A stretch of DNA of 64,000 bases from Ailanthus altissimus. Lineage: Eukaryota > Streptophyta > Magnoliopsida > Sapindales > Simaroubaceae. The stretch's first letter is position 1. Each line of letters starts with the position of its first letter. Below, piece by piece: positions 31,960 to 43,159 of the stretch. The notes under the pieces were generated by a model. It had not been told where the DNA came from and made no database searches. It saw nothing but the letters and a program-made list of their open reading frames with translations. Both the position numbers and the translations under genes were made by a program. The stretch lies in NCBI GenBank assembly GCA_946807835.1, contig OX327684.1, positions 18,066,501 through 18,130,500 on the forward strand, in the 5' to 3' direction.

Positions 31960-33240
31960 TAAATAGAAAAGAAAGCTATCCATTTAAGAGAGGTATGAGA
32001 CCATAGAAGCTAAGGTAGACAAAATGCTTAGCACTGACTTCATTTATGAGGCCCATTACCCAGAGTGGGTCTTAAATGAAGTATTACTCAATAAGGCGAA
32101 TGGAAAATAGTGTATGTACATAAATTTCATGGATTTTAATAAGGCTTATACCAAGGACAACTTCCCCCATTCTCGAATTGACAAGTAGTTGATGCAATAT
32201 CAAGGCACGTTCTACTAAGCTTCATGGATTCCTTATCAAGTTATAAATAGATTGGCACATACATTTAGGATGAGGAAAATACAACTTTCATCACCAATAA
32301 AGGTCTATACTGCTATAAGGTATTGCAATTTAGGTTCAAGAATACTGGAGCCAGTTACTAATATTTAATGAATAAGATTTTTAAGGACTAAATTGAGAAG
32401 ACTATAAAAGTTTATATTGAAGTTGTGATCACTATGTTAGTGCTCATCGCTAACCATGTCTCAGATCTTCAAGGAACATATTAGATGCTGAGGAAGCATA
32501 GTATTAAGCTAAATTTAGAAAAATGAACCTTTGTGGGTGACCAAGGGAAACTTCCTTAGGTTTGTCAATAAAGGGGAATTGAGGCTAACCCTAAAAAGAT
32601 CCAAGCTATAAGGGAGATAAAAACACAAACGATAATCAAAGCTTAACAGGGAGAGTAACTACTCTAAACAGGTTTATTTCCAAGACTACTAAGTACTACT
32701 AGTCATTCTTTAAAGCCTTGAAGGCTGGCATTAACATGACTTGGACAATTATACAGAAGCCTTTAAGAAGCTGAAATAATATTTAAATGAGCCTTTATTA
32801 TTAGTCAACCACTAGCTATGTGATATACTCTAATTGTATTGGTCGTGTTTGAGATTACCACCAACTTAGTGCTTTTCAGGGAGGAAATTAATGGAACACA
32901 AAAACCAACCTACTATATAAGCAAAACACTGGTTAATACCGAGAAGAGATATACCCAAACAAAAAAGTTCACCTTGACATTGGTCATCTCAACTAGGAAA
33001 CAAAGCCTATTCTTTTAAACTCACACTATTGTTATACAAACCAACTTACCCTTAAGGAAGATCTTTCAGAAGATAGATATGTCAGTAGACTTACGAAATG
33101 GTCGTATAAGTTGAGTGAATTCGATATCATATACAGGCTTTGCCCATTTATTAAGGCATATGCCATTGTTGATTTCATGGCTAAATTCATTACCACATAA
33201 GAGGAGTTAGATTAAGAGAAAGGTAAGTCTAGTCAGCAAC
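31960..33240 (+). pseudogene. degenerate Tat-type reverse transcriptase and RNase H
   Basis: Begins with ERYETIEAKVDKMLSTDFIY, then EAHYPEWVLNEVLL and YINFMDFNKAYTKDNFP, the start of Ty3/gypsy RT in Tat elements. It continues with GLYCYKVLQFRFKNTGASY-like pieces. The position of the catalytic YVDDM near 32,410 now reads YIEVVITML, so the active site is lost. RNase H pieces follow to about 33,200 (FDIIYRLCPFIKAYAIVDFM). Stops are frequent. Confidence 0.85.
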
Positions 33241-33740
33241 AATTAGTAACCTGTAACTGTGTATATTGATAGAGCCTTAAACTCTTATGGTAATAGAGCA
33301 AGATTCATCTTAATTAGCCCATAGGGTGTAGAAGTTTGTTATAAGTCGAAGTTAGACATCAAGGAATCAAATAATAAAGTTAAATATGAGTCAATGATTG
33401 CAGGAATGAAAATGGCTAAAGCTTTAGGAGCTAAGAAGTTAAAGGTGAAGAACGACTCTTAACTTATAGTTAGATAAATAGTAAGTTTCAAGCTAAAAAG
33501 GAGTGTATGAAAGTTTACCTAAAGAAGACTTGGGAGCTGTTCAGCCCATTTAAGGAAATTGAGGTCGAGTAGATGCCCAGAGAAGACAACTACAGAGTTG
33601 ACCTGTTAGCTAATCTCACCTCTACTAGAACTATGATGTCGCCTAAGACATTGTTAATGGAAGTCATGAATGAACCAAGTATCAGTGCCTTTAAGTACAT
33701 AGAGGTGAACGTTATGGATGGTAGGCCTTGTTGGATGGAC
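33241..33740 (+). pseudogene. second (archaeal-type) RNase H remnant of the Tat element
   Basis: VYIDRALNSYGNRARFILIS, KSKLDIKESNNKVKYESMIA and GMKMAKALGAKKLKVKND match the extra RNase H domain that sits between RNase H and integrase in plant Tat elements. That domain is diagnostic for the lineage. It is followed by VDLLANLTSTRT and interrupted at 33,741 by the hAT-like insertion. Confidence 0.75.
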
Positions 33741-34601
33741 TAGAAATAGCAGCAGACCGGGTTTGTGATGGATACCCCCAAACCTGCATCCTCATCCACT
33801 TCAAAAATAAAATACCAAATCTTTCCCAAATCTATTGTGGGTTTGAAGTTTCAATACCAAATTTGCTCTAACAGGTATATACTTATTTCCAAACCTATAA
33901 GGGGTTGTCTGCAAATGTTAAGTTGGGTTGATAATGAGTATATAATGCTTAGCATGTATGGTAAAAGCATGCAACATTATGCACCTAGTGCGCTTAGCAC
34001 ACGTGCTACGAACGTACGCTAAGAGTGCAACATCATGCACTTCTTGCTTTCCACACGTGCTAGGAGCTCATGGTAAATGCACAATATCACACATATAGCA
34101 CTTAGCATATGTGCTAAGAGCATACACTAAGTGCACAACATTGCACGCTAGCGCATAACACATGTGTTAGGAGCTCATGTTAAGCACACAATAGTGAGTA
34201 GGCGTGCTTGGAGCCCATGCTAAGTGTACAACATTGTAGCTCTAGGGCTTAGCACGTGTGCTAAGAACATAGGCTAAGTGTACAACGTTGCACCTAGCAC
34301 TTTGCACATGTGCTAGGAATTCATATTAAGTGTACAACGTGCACTCTTAGCACTCACGCTGAGCACACTAAGCATGCAATACGCAACGTATTGCCTTTTC
34401 TTTCTCTTTAAAATATTTTACCAAAAATATAATATCCACGGATACCCAATATGGGTATCTGTAGATTCTTTGCTAAATTCATACCCATCCCAAATTTATT
34501 ACAAGTTTTAATTTTGTATACCAAACCCACTTCAAATATTACCAAATCTTTCTCAATACAAGTGTGTTTTAGTGGGTTGTTGGGTAATTTTACTATCCTT
34601 A
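33741..34601. mobile_element. hAT-like non-autonomous DNA transposon
   Basis: 861 bp flanked by the perfect 8-bp duplication GGATGGAC (33,733-33,740 and 34,602-34,609). An 8-bp duplication is the hallmark of hAT elements. The ends TAGAAATAGCA and, inverted, TAAGGATAGTA agree at 7 of 11 positions, and all four differences are transitions consistent with an ancestral TAGGGATAGCA. Subterminal GGATACCC / GGGTATCTG words are typical of plant hAT-type MITEs. It separates the RNase H remnant from the rest of pol (CWMD duplicated). No transposase frame is present. The middle is a minisatellite. Confidence 0.8.
33944..34385. repeat. ~52-bp minisatellite with an E-box in most units
   Basis: About eight diverged units run in tandem, with a consensus near CTTAGCACACGTGCTAAGAG and then CATACGCTAAGTGCACAACA. 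The centre is a CANNTG palindrome: CACGTG at 34,000, 34,054 and 34,253, CATATG at 34,106, CATGTG at 34,161 and 34,307. The array fills half of the hAT-like element. Confidence 0.8.
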
Positions 34602-34609
34602 GGATGGAC

Positions 34610-35840
34610 CTATTCATCTAATTCCTTAAGGACGGGGTTACCCTTGAGTATAAGATTTTGGCAAGAAGACTGAGTTATCAGGTATTGAGATATAGCCTCA
34701 TCAGGGAAGTACTCTATAAAAGAAGAGCATCTCGGCCCTATTTTAAAAGCTTATGCCCTTAGAAGGAACACTATGTGTTCAAGGAGATGTATGAGGGAAT
34801 GTGTGAAAATCACAGAGGTAGCTGAGCTTTGGTTTACAAGGCATTGAGACAAGGATATTTCTAGCATTACATGAAGCATGATGCTCAAGCTTTGGTGAAG
34901 TCATGTGACAAATGTCAAAAGGTTGTAAATATATCGAGGTAGTTACTTGAGTAGCTCTAAAATTGACCTTCCTATGGCCCTTTACAATTTGGATGGTTGA
35001 CCTTATAGGTCTTATGCCAGTTAGAAAATGATGTGCCCAGTATATCATTATGGCAGTAGACTACACAACTAAATGGGCTGAAGTGTACCCTTGACCTCCA
35101 TCATTGAAGGGAAGAAAATTGAGTTCATTTAACAATCCATAATTTTTTGTTTTGGTTTACTCCATGCCATAGTCATAGATAATGGCACTTAGTTTGGTAA
35201 TGAGAGCTTCAAAAAATTTTATATGAATCTAAAGATCGCTAACCGATTTACCTCACTTGCCCACCTTTAATCTAATGGACAAGTTAAAGCAGTAAACAAG
35301 ATTATAAAAAAAAAACATCCTTAAGAAGAAAGGTAAACGATTTAAAGAGAGCTTATATAAATGAGCTGTTAAGTGTACTATGGTTCTACAAAACCATCCT
35401 AAACACCACAATTGGAAAAATGCACTTTACCTTATCCTTTGAGTCCGAGGCAGTCATTTCCTTTAAGTTGGGGTGCATAAATTTAAGAAAACTCACTTTG
35501 ATGAGGTTGCAAACATAAGCTCAGTTGCTGCGAATGTAGACTTTATGGAAGATGAAGAGCTCAACAACCATTAAAGTGGCAACCTACTAGTAGTAAATTG
35601 CCAAACTATACGATTAGTAAGTCTAACCAAGATAATTCAAAGAAGGTGATCTAGTTTTGCATATAGTGAACTTAAATACCAAGTAGTTCTCAAATGGAGT
35701 CATAAACCCAAATTTAGAAGGTCTTTATCGAATATATTGAATGATCAAGTCAGTTCTCAAATGGAGTCAGAAACCCAAATGGCCTTAATCCCAGCTTAGT
35801 TCGATGTTGAAATTACCCAGTAATTGTTTTCTTTCTCTCA
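34610..35840 (+). pseudogene. degenerate Tat-type integrase
   Basis: The zinc-binding region reads MYEGMCENHRGS, RQGYF and KSCDKCQKVVNIS (about 34,785-34,940). The core reads VDYTTKWAEVYP (about 35,050), VIDNGT and SNGQVKAVNKII (about 35,170-35,310). At the place of the family's catalytic Glu (GQAEVTN) this copy has Lys, so it would be dead even without its stops. The C-terminal part is internally duplicated: GTTCTCAAATGGAGTCA occurs at about 35,683 and 35,752. Confidence 0.8.
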
Positions 35841-37358
35841 TCTCTTTAGTTTCTAGTAAGGGATTATTAAGGTCCTTAACGAGCTTAATTGTTGATTTAA
35901 ATTCCAAGAAGTCTATATGGAGAGAGTAAAGAATTGTTGTTCTCCCATACTTAAAATATAGATAAATGTTAGGATTGTATTAGATACGCTTCTGATATTC
36001 ATCACCAAAATAGAAATGGAATTCTCTAAACTTCTCTTTGTATTTACCTTGATTTTAGGTTATGATATGCCTTATGAAGTGTGCACCTCCATGTTCCAAA
36101 ATATGAAAAAGAATAATGGATGGTTCAGATTTGGACTTAAGAGCAAGCAATGGTTACTATGAAGATAAATTGTCTCATTTGCTGTAAGTGTAAAACCTGA
36201 GAGTGATGATGGGGAATCGAGCCAATGTGAAAGGCTACTGGAAATTTCTCCCTTAGTAGTGCATAGCTGAGTACCAGAGTGCCTCAAATGGTGGAGATTG
36301 TTCATCATTGTTAACAGAGAGAGTGGTCAGAACACTTGAAGGTCCGTTGTTAAATATGTACGAAGCCTATAAATATTTACATGAATATATACATTATAAA
36401 TATGTACGAAACCTTGCTCATAATCCATTCAATTTTTTATTCACATACATATTTAGTATTCAAACACATATTAATGCACATTGATTCAATTCTTCATTAA
36501 TTCAATTCCATTTGAACTTACTTAAATTTCTTTTAAAAGTATTCGTCATCATTCTTTTACTTGTCTTCGAGACACTTATACATACAATATCCTCTCTTTT
36601 GACCAAATACTGACTTGAGTGTTTTTCTCATTATAGGAGGATGGTATTTTCCTATAAATCATAAGCATTATCAAGGGTAAAAAAGTAATTTCTATGAGGT
36701 TCTAACTTTGAGCAACTTCAATGGTACTGTCTTTGGAAAAAGTTTTTGAACAAAAAGTCATCTTTTGAATAACCACTTATAGAAAGAAAAAAGAAAAAGA
36801 AAAGAAAAGAAAAAAAAATTAGACAACAAATCCCAATGCTAGGATTCAGCCCTTATTGAATCAATAACTGCTTCCAGACTCAAGCAAATTAGAAAATTGC
36901 TAACAACACTACCTTTTCGAAACTGCACCATCATATTCTCATCCAGATTTTTGGATTTTACAACAAGCAAATTTTAGATTATCTCACAGAACAATAAGAG
37001 ACTCCTAATGACTCATTAATGGTTGACGATTGAGAAAGACCATACAAAATCATTACGTACCTAGATCAATGAACTTATCTGCTATAGATCATAAAGAGGA
37101 AACCATCTCCATATCACGAGACACATCTGAATTAAAGAGGTTCTAAGAGTAAACATTTTGCAATTGTTATTTTCTATTTTTGTACTAAAGTATTCTAGCT
37201 TACTTGTTTCAAACATGAAAAACTTCTTTAGAAGGGTCATGTACCTAAATGACCACCCTCCTTAGAAGTGCCATCCACAAAGACTTCCTTGAACAATAAG
37301 CATAAAATTTGAAAGACCTTTTCTTAAAATTAGAAGGATAAAAGTTTTTCTTCATAAG
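35841..37358. other. old retroelement flank containing an LTR segment
   Basis: No gene. 36,392-36,723 is an LTR segment with a second copy at 49,065-49,398. 36,781-36,819 is a purine-only A/G run. A stretch at 37,217-37,270 (GAAGGGTCATGTACCT, ACCACCCTC) is repeated in diverged form at 48,076-48,129. This means the DNA on both sides of the Athila-like insertion belongs to one older repeat. Confidence 0.55.
36392..36723 (+). repeat. LTR segment, copy 1
   Basis: Shares TATAAATATG, GAAACCTTGCTCATAATC, TATTCACA, TTTAGTATT and ACATTGATTCAATT in order with 49,065-49,398. Also shared are TTTTAAAAGTATTC, CTTGTC and GAGACAC, and GAACTTCAAT or close variants. The TATA box, A/T-rich leader and TACTGACTTGAG near the end are typical of Tat-type gypsy LTRs. 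Confidence 0.7.
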
Positions 37359-38739
37359 TGATAAGGGTATACATGCACTAATATATTTAGTTCTCAACTT
37401 TCATATTTTTACTTTAATTTATGATTATATGGCTATTTAATTGTATTTATGATCATAAATAATTACAAGGGGGAAAATGTGATGAATAGAAATAAAAAAA
37501 AAGGTGAATCGGATGAGAAACGTGCGAGATGCGCTCAATTTACGGCACCACAAGAACCCAAGGCCTGGTATTGCAGTGCCTAGACCAGAAACTTGGGCGC
37601 CATGGTGCCCAACTGGAAAACCACCATGAATGTGTTCAAATTTTGGCACTGCAGCACCAAGCCCCCAGTGTTGCACTAATGCGACATATAAAGAAAAAGC
37701 CCTATTTTACTTCTAATTCGACTTAGATTCGAAGCCCTTCACCCCCAAGGTTTCTCATAGCTATAAAAGCATCCTTTAAAGAGTAAAAACTCAGACTTTA
37801 GCGAGGCAAAAAATGTAGAGAAACAATTCACACACAAAATTGAGAGATTAAAGCCTAGAAATCAAGATTTAAGTTCAATATTGAAGATTCAAGTCAAGGA
37901 AGAGAGAGAAGAACATCAAGGCATCTTTTTGAGTACCTTTTTTTTTTAATCTTTCCTTATTGTTATATTCTTGTTTTTACTATTCTTCATAAATTGGTTT
38001 GATACTCTTGGTTTTATGATGAGCTAGACATTGTTTATTTAGGGTTAGACTATGTGAACCTAATATGTAGTTAGATTTTATAAATTCTTAGTTTATGAGC
38101 TTAATACATATAATTGATTTATTCTATCTGAGTTTAATGCTTTCATTACACTTGATCAATATTATAAATGATTGAGGAACCATGATGAACTTGACAAATG
38201 GATTTATGTGTTTAGCCTAGGATAGTTTGATGCATGATCATAGGGTAATAATTATGAGTTTCATGTAGGATAGATATATACCTAGATGACATGTATTGCA
38301 TGCTTTAGACTTGATCTTAATAAATTACATTCTATTCTGATTACCATAGACATATAAGTAGTTGTTAGAATGCATAATATAGTCACTTGACCATCGACAG
38401 AGGCTTGTGATAAAATTAGTGTCTAAGCCAACAATTAGTATTAAGGGATTAATTAAGATATTAATGAGTTCAATAAAATATTAGAGGATGAGTCTATACC
38501 CTAGATTATTGTTAATTTGTGAGGGTAACCATTTATTTATTTTTTATCTAAGATAAATTTTAGGTTAATTACTTAATTTTTAAATTATAATTTTCTGGAT
38601 AAAATAAAGTAGGTATAGTTTTTGTAATTGGTTGATATAAATAGATCACATAGTTCCCGTGGAAACAATATTTGGAATTTAATCCTATTTTACTTGATAT
38701 GATAGTGTACGTTGCGTTTAGCTATTATAGCACCAATCA
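37359..38739 (+). repeat. 5' LTR of the Athila-like element
   Basis: Starts TGATAAGGGTATACATGCAC and ends CACCAATCA, next to the decayed primer site. It shares long stretches with the 3' copy, for example TTGATACTCTTRGTTTTATG and GATGAACTTGACAAA. It contains short GC-rich words such as GCGCCATGGTGCCC in an AT-rich frame. Confidence 0.9.
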
Positions 38740-38745
38740 AGTTTT

Positions 38746-38763
38746 TAGCTTCGTTGTTGGGGA
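38746..38763 (+). other. decayed tRNA-Asp primer-binding site
   Basis: TAGCTTCGTTGTTGGGGA aligns with the intact site TGGCGCCGTTGCCGGGGA at 5,617, with five differences. Four are C-to-T or G-to-A, as expected from decay of methylated cytosine. Confidence 0.75.
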
Positions 38764-39179
38764 CTATTTCTTTTTATTTTTTTTATCAATACTAATACCA
38801 AGCTATTTACTTTTAATTATGATTTTATTTTATTTTAAATTTATTTTCTTCATTTTAATTTAATTTCTTTCTATTTTGTTTTGACAGTTCATGCGAAGGG
38901 CGAAAAGTGTTAATTTGACTTCTTTTGATTTTGAGATCGAAAGAACATTATAAAGACTTTGATGTAAACAATGCCAACGATATTTAAATATGGAAGAGAA
39001 TAACGATCACATCAATAATCTAGTGTTTGAGCCCATGATACCTAGAGAACTCTAAAAGAGTATGCTGTCCTAAGTACAGATAGTGTGCAATCTAGTATTT
39101 GGCAACTAATCATCAATGGTAACAATTTTGTGATCAAGCTGAATATTATTCAAATGTTGAAAGAGACTATATAGTTCAG

Positions 39180-39801
39180 CAAAGCTCCCAATGACGATCA
39201 TAACATGCATATCATAAATTTCTTAAAAATTTGTAATACTTTTAAGTATAATGGAGTCTCCAATGATACCATCAGATTGAGACTATTCTTTTTTTTCTTA
39301 AAAGATAGTGTTAAGAATTGGTTGATGTCATTGCCATCAGGGTTCATATCGATGTGGGATGATTTAGTGCATAAGTTTCTAGCTAAGTTCTTCCCACCAG
39401 TAAAGACCGAAAAGATCAGGAATGACATCACCTAATTTAGTCAAATTAATGGCGAGTCATCGTATAAGGCATGGGAGCACTTCAAGGATATGTTGAGGAA
39501 ATGTCCTCATCATGGAGTCTTTAAGTGGCTATTAGTTCAAATGTTCTATAATGGACTAGTAGGCTATTTAAGGACTATTGTAAATGCCACTATTGAAGGA
39601 GCTATAATGAATAAGTCCACGGATGAGGCTTATAATTTACTAGATGAGACGGTGTTAAACCGTTACCAATGGCTAGCAGAGAGGGTTACACCAAAGAGAG
39701 TCACCAGTGTGTATGACATTGACACATTCAATGTATTGGCTGCACAAATTAATATGTTATATAAGAAGATTGATGCATTGAACGTCGTTAAATCTCAGTA
39801 A
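39180..39801 (+). pseudogene. Athila-type gag remnant
   Basis: IINFLKICNTFKYNGVS, RLFFFFLKDSVKNWLMSLPS and FLAKFFPPVKTEKIRND are followed, across a stop at 39,433-39,435, by LRKCPHHGVFKWLLVQMFYN and DEAYNLLDETVLNRYQW. This is the retrotransposon gag domain of an Athila-type element, more intact than the Tat gag nearby. The frame extends to 39,801. The N-terminal part (38,890-39,180) is unreadable. Confidence 0.85.
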
Positions 39802-40559
39802 GTAACATGCAACTTTTGTATGATAACCACATGAATTGGCGGTGCATAAAGTCAACAAATTATGTGGGCGATCTTAATAGATGGCAACTTAACCCATACT
39901 CAAATTTCTATAATTCGAGGTAGAGAGATCATCTTAACTTCTCTTGGCATAACAATTAAGGGGAGTCATCTAGACCAATGAATCTTCTAGGATTCCATCC
40001 ACCATGAGAGAAAAAGTCAGCTTTGAAAGATATGTTGATCTAATAAATGAAGTCCAATAACACCATCCTACATAATCATTCAGCATTATTGAAGAACTTA
40101 GAGGTCCAAAATTGAGAACTTGCTACTGCTATTAATAAGCAACCTAAAGGAACTCTACCAAGTGATACTGATATAAATCCAAGAGGAAATATATAGCAAT
40201 GCCAAGCCATAAATTTAAGGATTAGTAAAATATTGACAACACCTCAAAACCACCACCATCAAGTATGAAAGAGAAGGAGAAGGTAAAGGTGGCACAACAA
40301 GAAGAAGTGTTGCCATATAGACCGCCTATTCCTTTTTCTTTTCTTTAATGGCTATAGATGTCAAATAAGTACAGATATTGAAAAATTGTAGTAAGGCAGT
40401 TTAATAAGTTCATAAACGAAAAATGGGCAGCAGAAAAGTCCAAAAAGTTTTGCAGAACATACCAATAGCAATGTGCAAAAATAGGCCATGCAGTCATTCA
40501 CTCTACCTCTACCATTCCCTCAGAGGTTGTAAAAGAAGAAATTAGATAAGTAATTCACT

Positions 40560-41130
40560 AAATTTTTAGAAACATTTAAAAAATTACATATCAATATTCT
40601 TTTTACAGATGCACTGGAGCAAATGCCTAGCTACGTACGTTCATAAAATGTATCATTTCTAAGAAGATGATACTTATAAATTATGAGACTGTAGCATTGA
40701 CAGAGGAGTGTAGCACTATTCTTCAAAATAAGTTACTTCGTAAGCTTAAAGATCTTGGGAGATTTACCATATTGTGCTCCATTGGCAATCATGATCTTGG
40801 TAAAGCTCTATGCGATTTAGGAGCTAGTATAAATCTCATGCACCTCTTCGTTTATAAAAAGCTAGGATTAAGAGAAGAGAAGCCCATCAATATCACACTT
40901 TAACTTGCTGATCGTTCTCTTGCCTATCCAAAGGTAATCATAGAAGAAGTGCTAGTAAAGATGGATAAGTTCATTTTTCATGCAGATTTTATCATCCTAG
41001 ACATGGAAGACGATAAGGAGATTTTTATCATCCTTGGAAGACCCTTCTTAGCCATGGGACATATGGTCATTGATGTTAAAAAAGAGGAGATAACCATAAG
41101 GGTGTAAGATGATATAGCAATATTCAAAGT
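40560..41130 (+). pseudogene. Athila-type aspartic protease remnant
   Basis: LEQMPSYVR, then NYETVALTEECSTILQNKL, LCSIGNHDLGKALCDLGASI and NLMHLFVYKKLGL. After a stop at 40,901-40,903 come LADRSLAYPK, VDKFIFHADFIILDMEDD and IFIILGRPFLAMGHMVIDV. The active-site motif DLGAS survives. After about 41,130 the Athila reading stops and no RT follows. Confidence 0.85.
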
Positions 41131-42683
41131 CTTAAAGGAGATTAAGTTGCCATCTGAAGGTAAAAACTGCTATAGCATTGATGTGGTGTACCTAAATGCC
41201 AATGAGCTTAAAGAAATGGAGATGTTGAATTCTTACATAAAAAAGAAGGTGTTGAAGTATGAAAAAGAAAAAAAATGAAGAAGAGGGAGCAACACTTTAA
41301 GAAGGGGATAAAAAAGAAGGGCAAAGAAGAATCACTTCCTTGATATAAGATTCAAGTCTTTCTGAAGAAGCATGAGGAGATTTAGGTGTAAGCTATTACC
41401 TATAGTTTAATTAAAAAGATGTGGAAGCTAAAAAATGGAAAACTTAGCAAGTTTACATACAAGGATGCTTCCACTATTAACTTTGAACTTTCATAAGAGT
41501 AGAAAGAGCCCTACTAAGCCAACGGCATTAAATCAAGTGCTTCTTGGGAGGTAACCCAAGTAATTTATTTTTATTTTTGTTTAGTTTCAGTTTAGTTATG
41601 TTAGTTTCATTTCTTTGTTGGAATAAAACAACAAGTCAAAAATTCAAAGAAGCAGCACAAGCATTTACAAGCGTTGAGAGCAAAAGAAACTGCAATTACA
41701 TTCAAAAGAGACAACAACGCTATAATGTTTCAACTTCAATTACCAGGGGAGTTTTTCTTACTTTTAAGTTTATTTTCTAACATTAGGGATAATGTCTAAT
41801 TTAATTTTAAGGGTAGGATACACATAACCTGTGTTTATTTTGCTGCATGATTTGATTGGTTGTCTTGTGGGTTCAATTATTTTTAGTTGTTAGTTTTGGT
41901 TGAGAAGATGATCATTAGTCTATGATAAGAAATAGAATATTGGTTGAATTTATTTTCATAAGTCTTTAGGAAACAATAAACGCTTGAGATAATTTTTATA
42001 TCATTAATCGTGAACTGATTTTGACTTTATTTTGATTACTTACTCTTAGGCACATTGATAATAAGCATGTTTTAGTGAAACTTGTTTTTGCTTAGAGATA
42101 CTTAATACTTAAGTAGTACACTATAGTCTCAAGGATCTACACACTAGAACTTGCTTGATTACCATTTGAGGTGAAATACTAGGAAACATATGAACAAGGA
42201 AATGACATTAGGTCATCTTTGGACCAATTGAGCTTTTTTTAACCCGCCTTAATGTATATTTATCCCTAGTCACCCCGTTTGAGCCTAATTACCAATTTTT
42301 TTCTTCTATTTTACCAGATTACAAGCCTTAAGACTTTAAGTTTATTTATTCTAAAATCTACCAGTAGCACTATAAACTTTGAGTTTACTTAAAAATATTC
42401 TTAAAATGAAAAAAGTTGTGGTAACGTAAAAATGGCACTGCAATGGAAAGCAAAAAGCATTGAATGTACAAATCAATCTAAGTTTAGGGGTAAATTTAAA
42501 AAAAAATATGAAAAGAAAAAAATACTTAAATTCATAAATACCTCTAGTTAAAAAAAAGAAAGAAATTCTTTGCTAGAGTGGTTAAAAGAAAGATGAAAAT
42601 ATCATAAGTTTGGGGGATGAGATAAATCAAGGAGAAAAGATCAAGAAGTTCTAAGTAAAGTTAAGTGTTTATGGTATAATTTG

Positions 42684-42722
<39 letters not shown>

Positions 42723-43159
42723 ATCTTGACCTTATTTTTATGTTACAAGCTAATAAATGTCCTAAATTGAACCCTAAATATGTGTATTTGTGAAGAGTAG
42801 TATGAACATCAAGCTTATGGTAGTGTTATAAATTGAAAAATACCGAGACATTATTTTTATATACTTTTAAAATTATTGAACAAAGTTATATTTTATTTAA
42901 CTGATTACTTGCTTAATGTATACACATAGGTGATCATTTATAAGGGAGAATAAATGACTTGATGAATGGTATCAGAATTGTTGAAAGCTGTTTATTGATT
43001 TTTTAAAAGACTTGTACTTTTTAATAGCCTTTGAGACAATAAGGATGATCATCTAATCAACCGAGGCTTGTTTAGTTTTTTTTTATATAGAGTTAATAAG
43101 TTGTGGTTATTTGTCATTATTTTTCTCGAGGACGAACAAATTTTAAGTTTAGGGCTATT
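41131..43159 (+). other. 3' untranslated internal region of the Athila-like element
   Basis: No coding sequence beyond short relics. It contains CTTCTTGGGAGGTAACCCAAG near 41,540, a sequence normally just past the end of pol in Athila elements. A (TA)15 microsatellite lies at 42,689-42,719. The degenerate polypurine area AAGTTTAGGGCTAT ends directly at the 3' LTR. Confidence 0.65.
42689..42719. repeat. (TA)15 microsatellite
   Basis: An uninterrupted TA run inside the untranslated part of the Athila-like element. Confidence 0.95.

Noticed and set aside
37529..37726. 65-residue frame on the + strand
   Set aside because: Lies inside the Athila-like LTR. The matching region of the 3' LTR does not keep it open.
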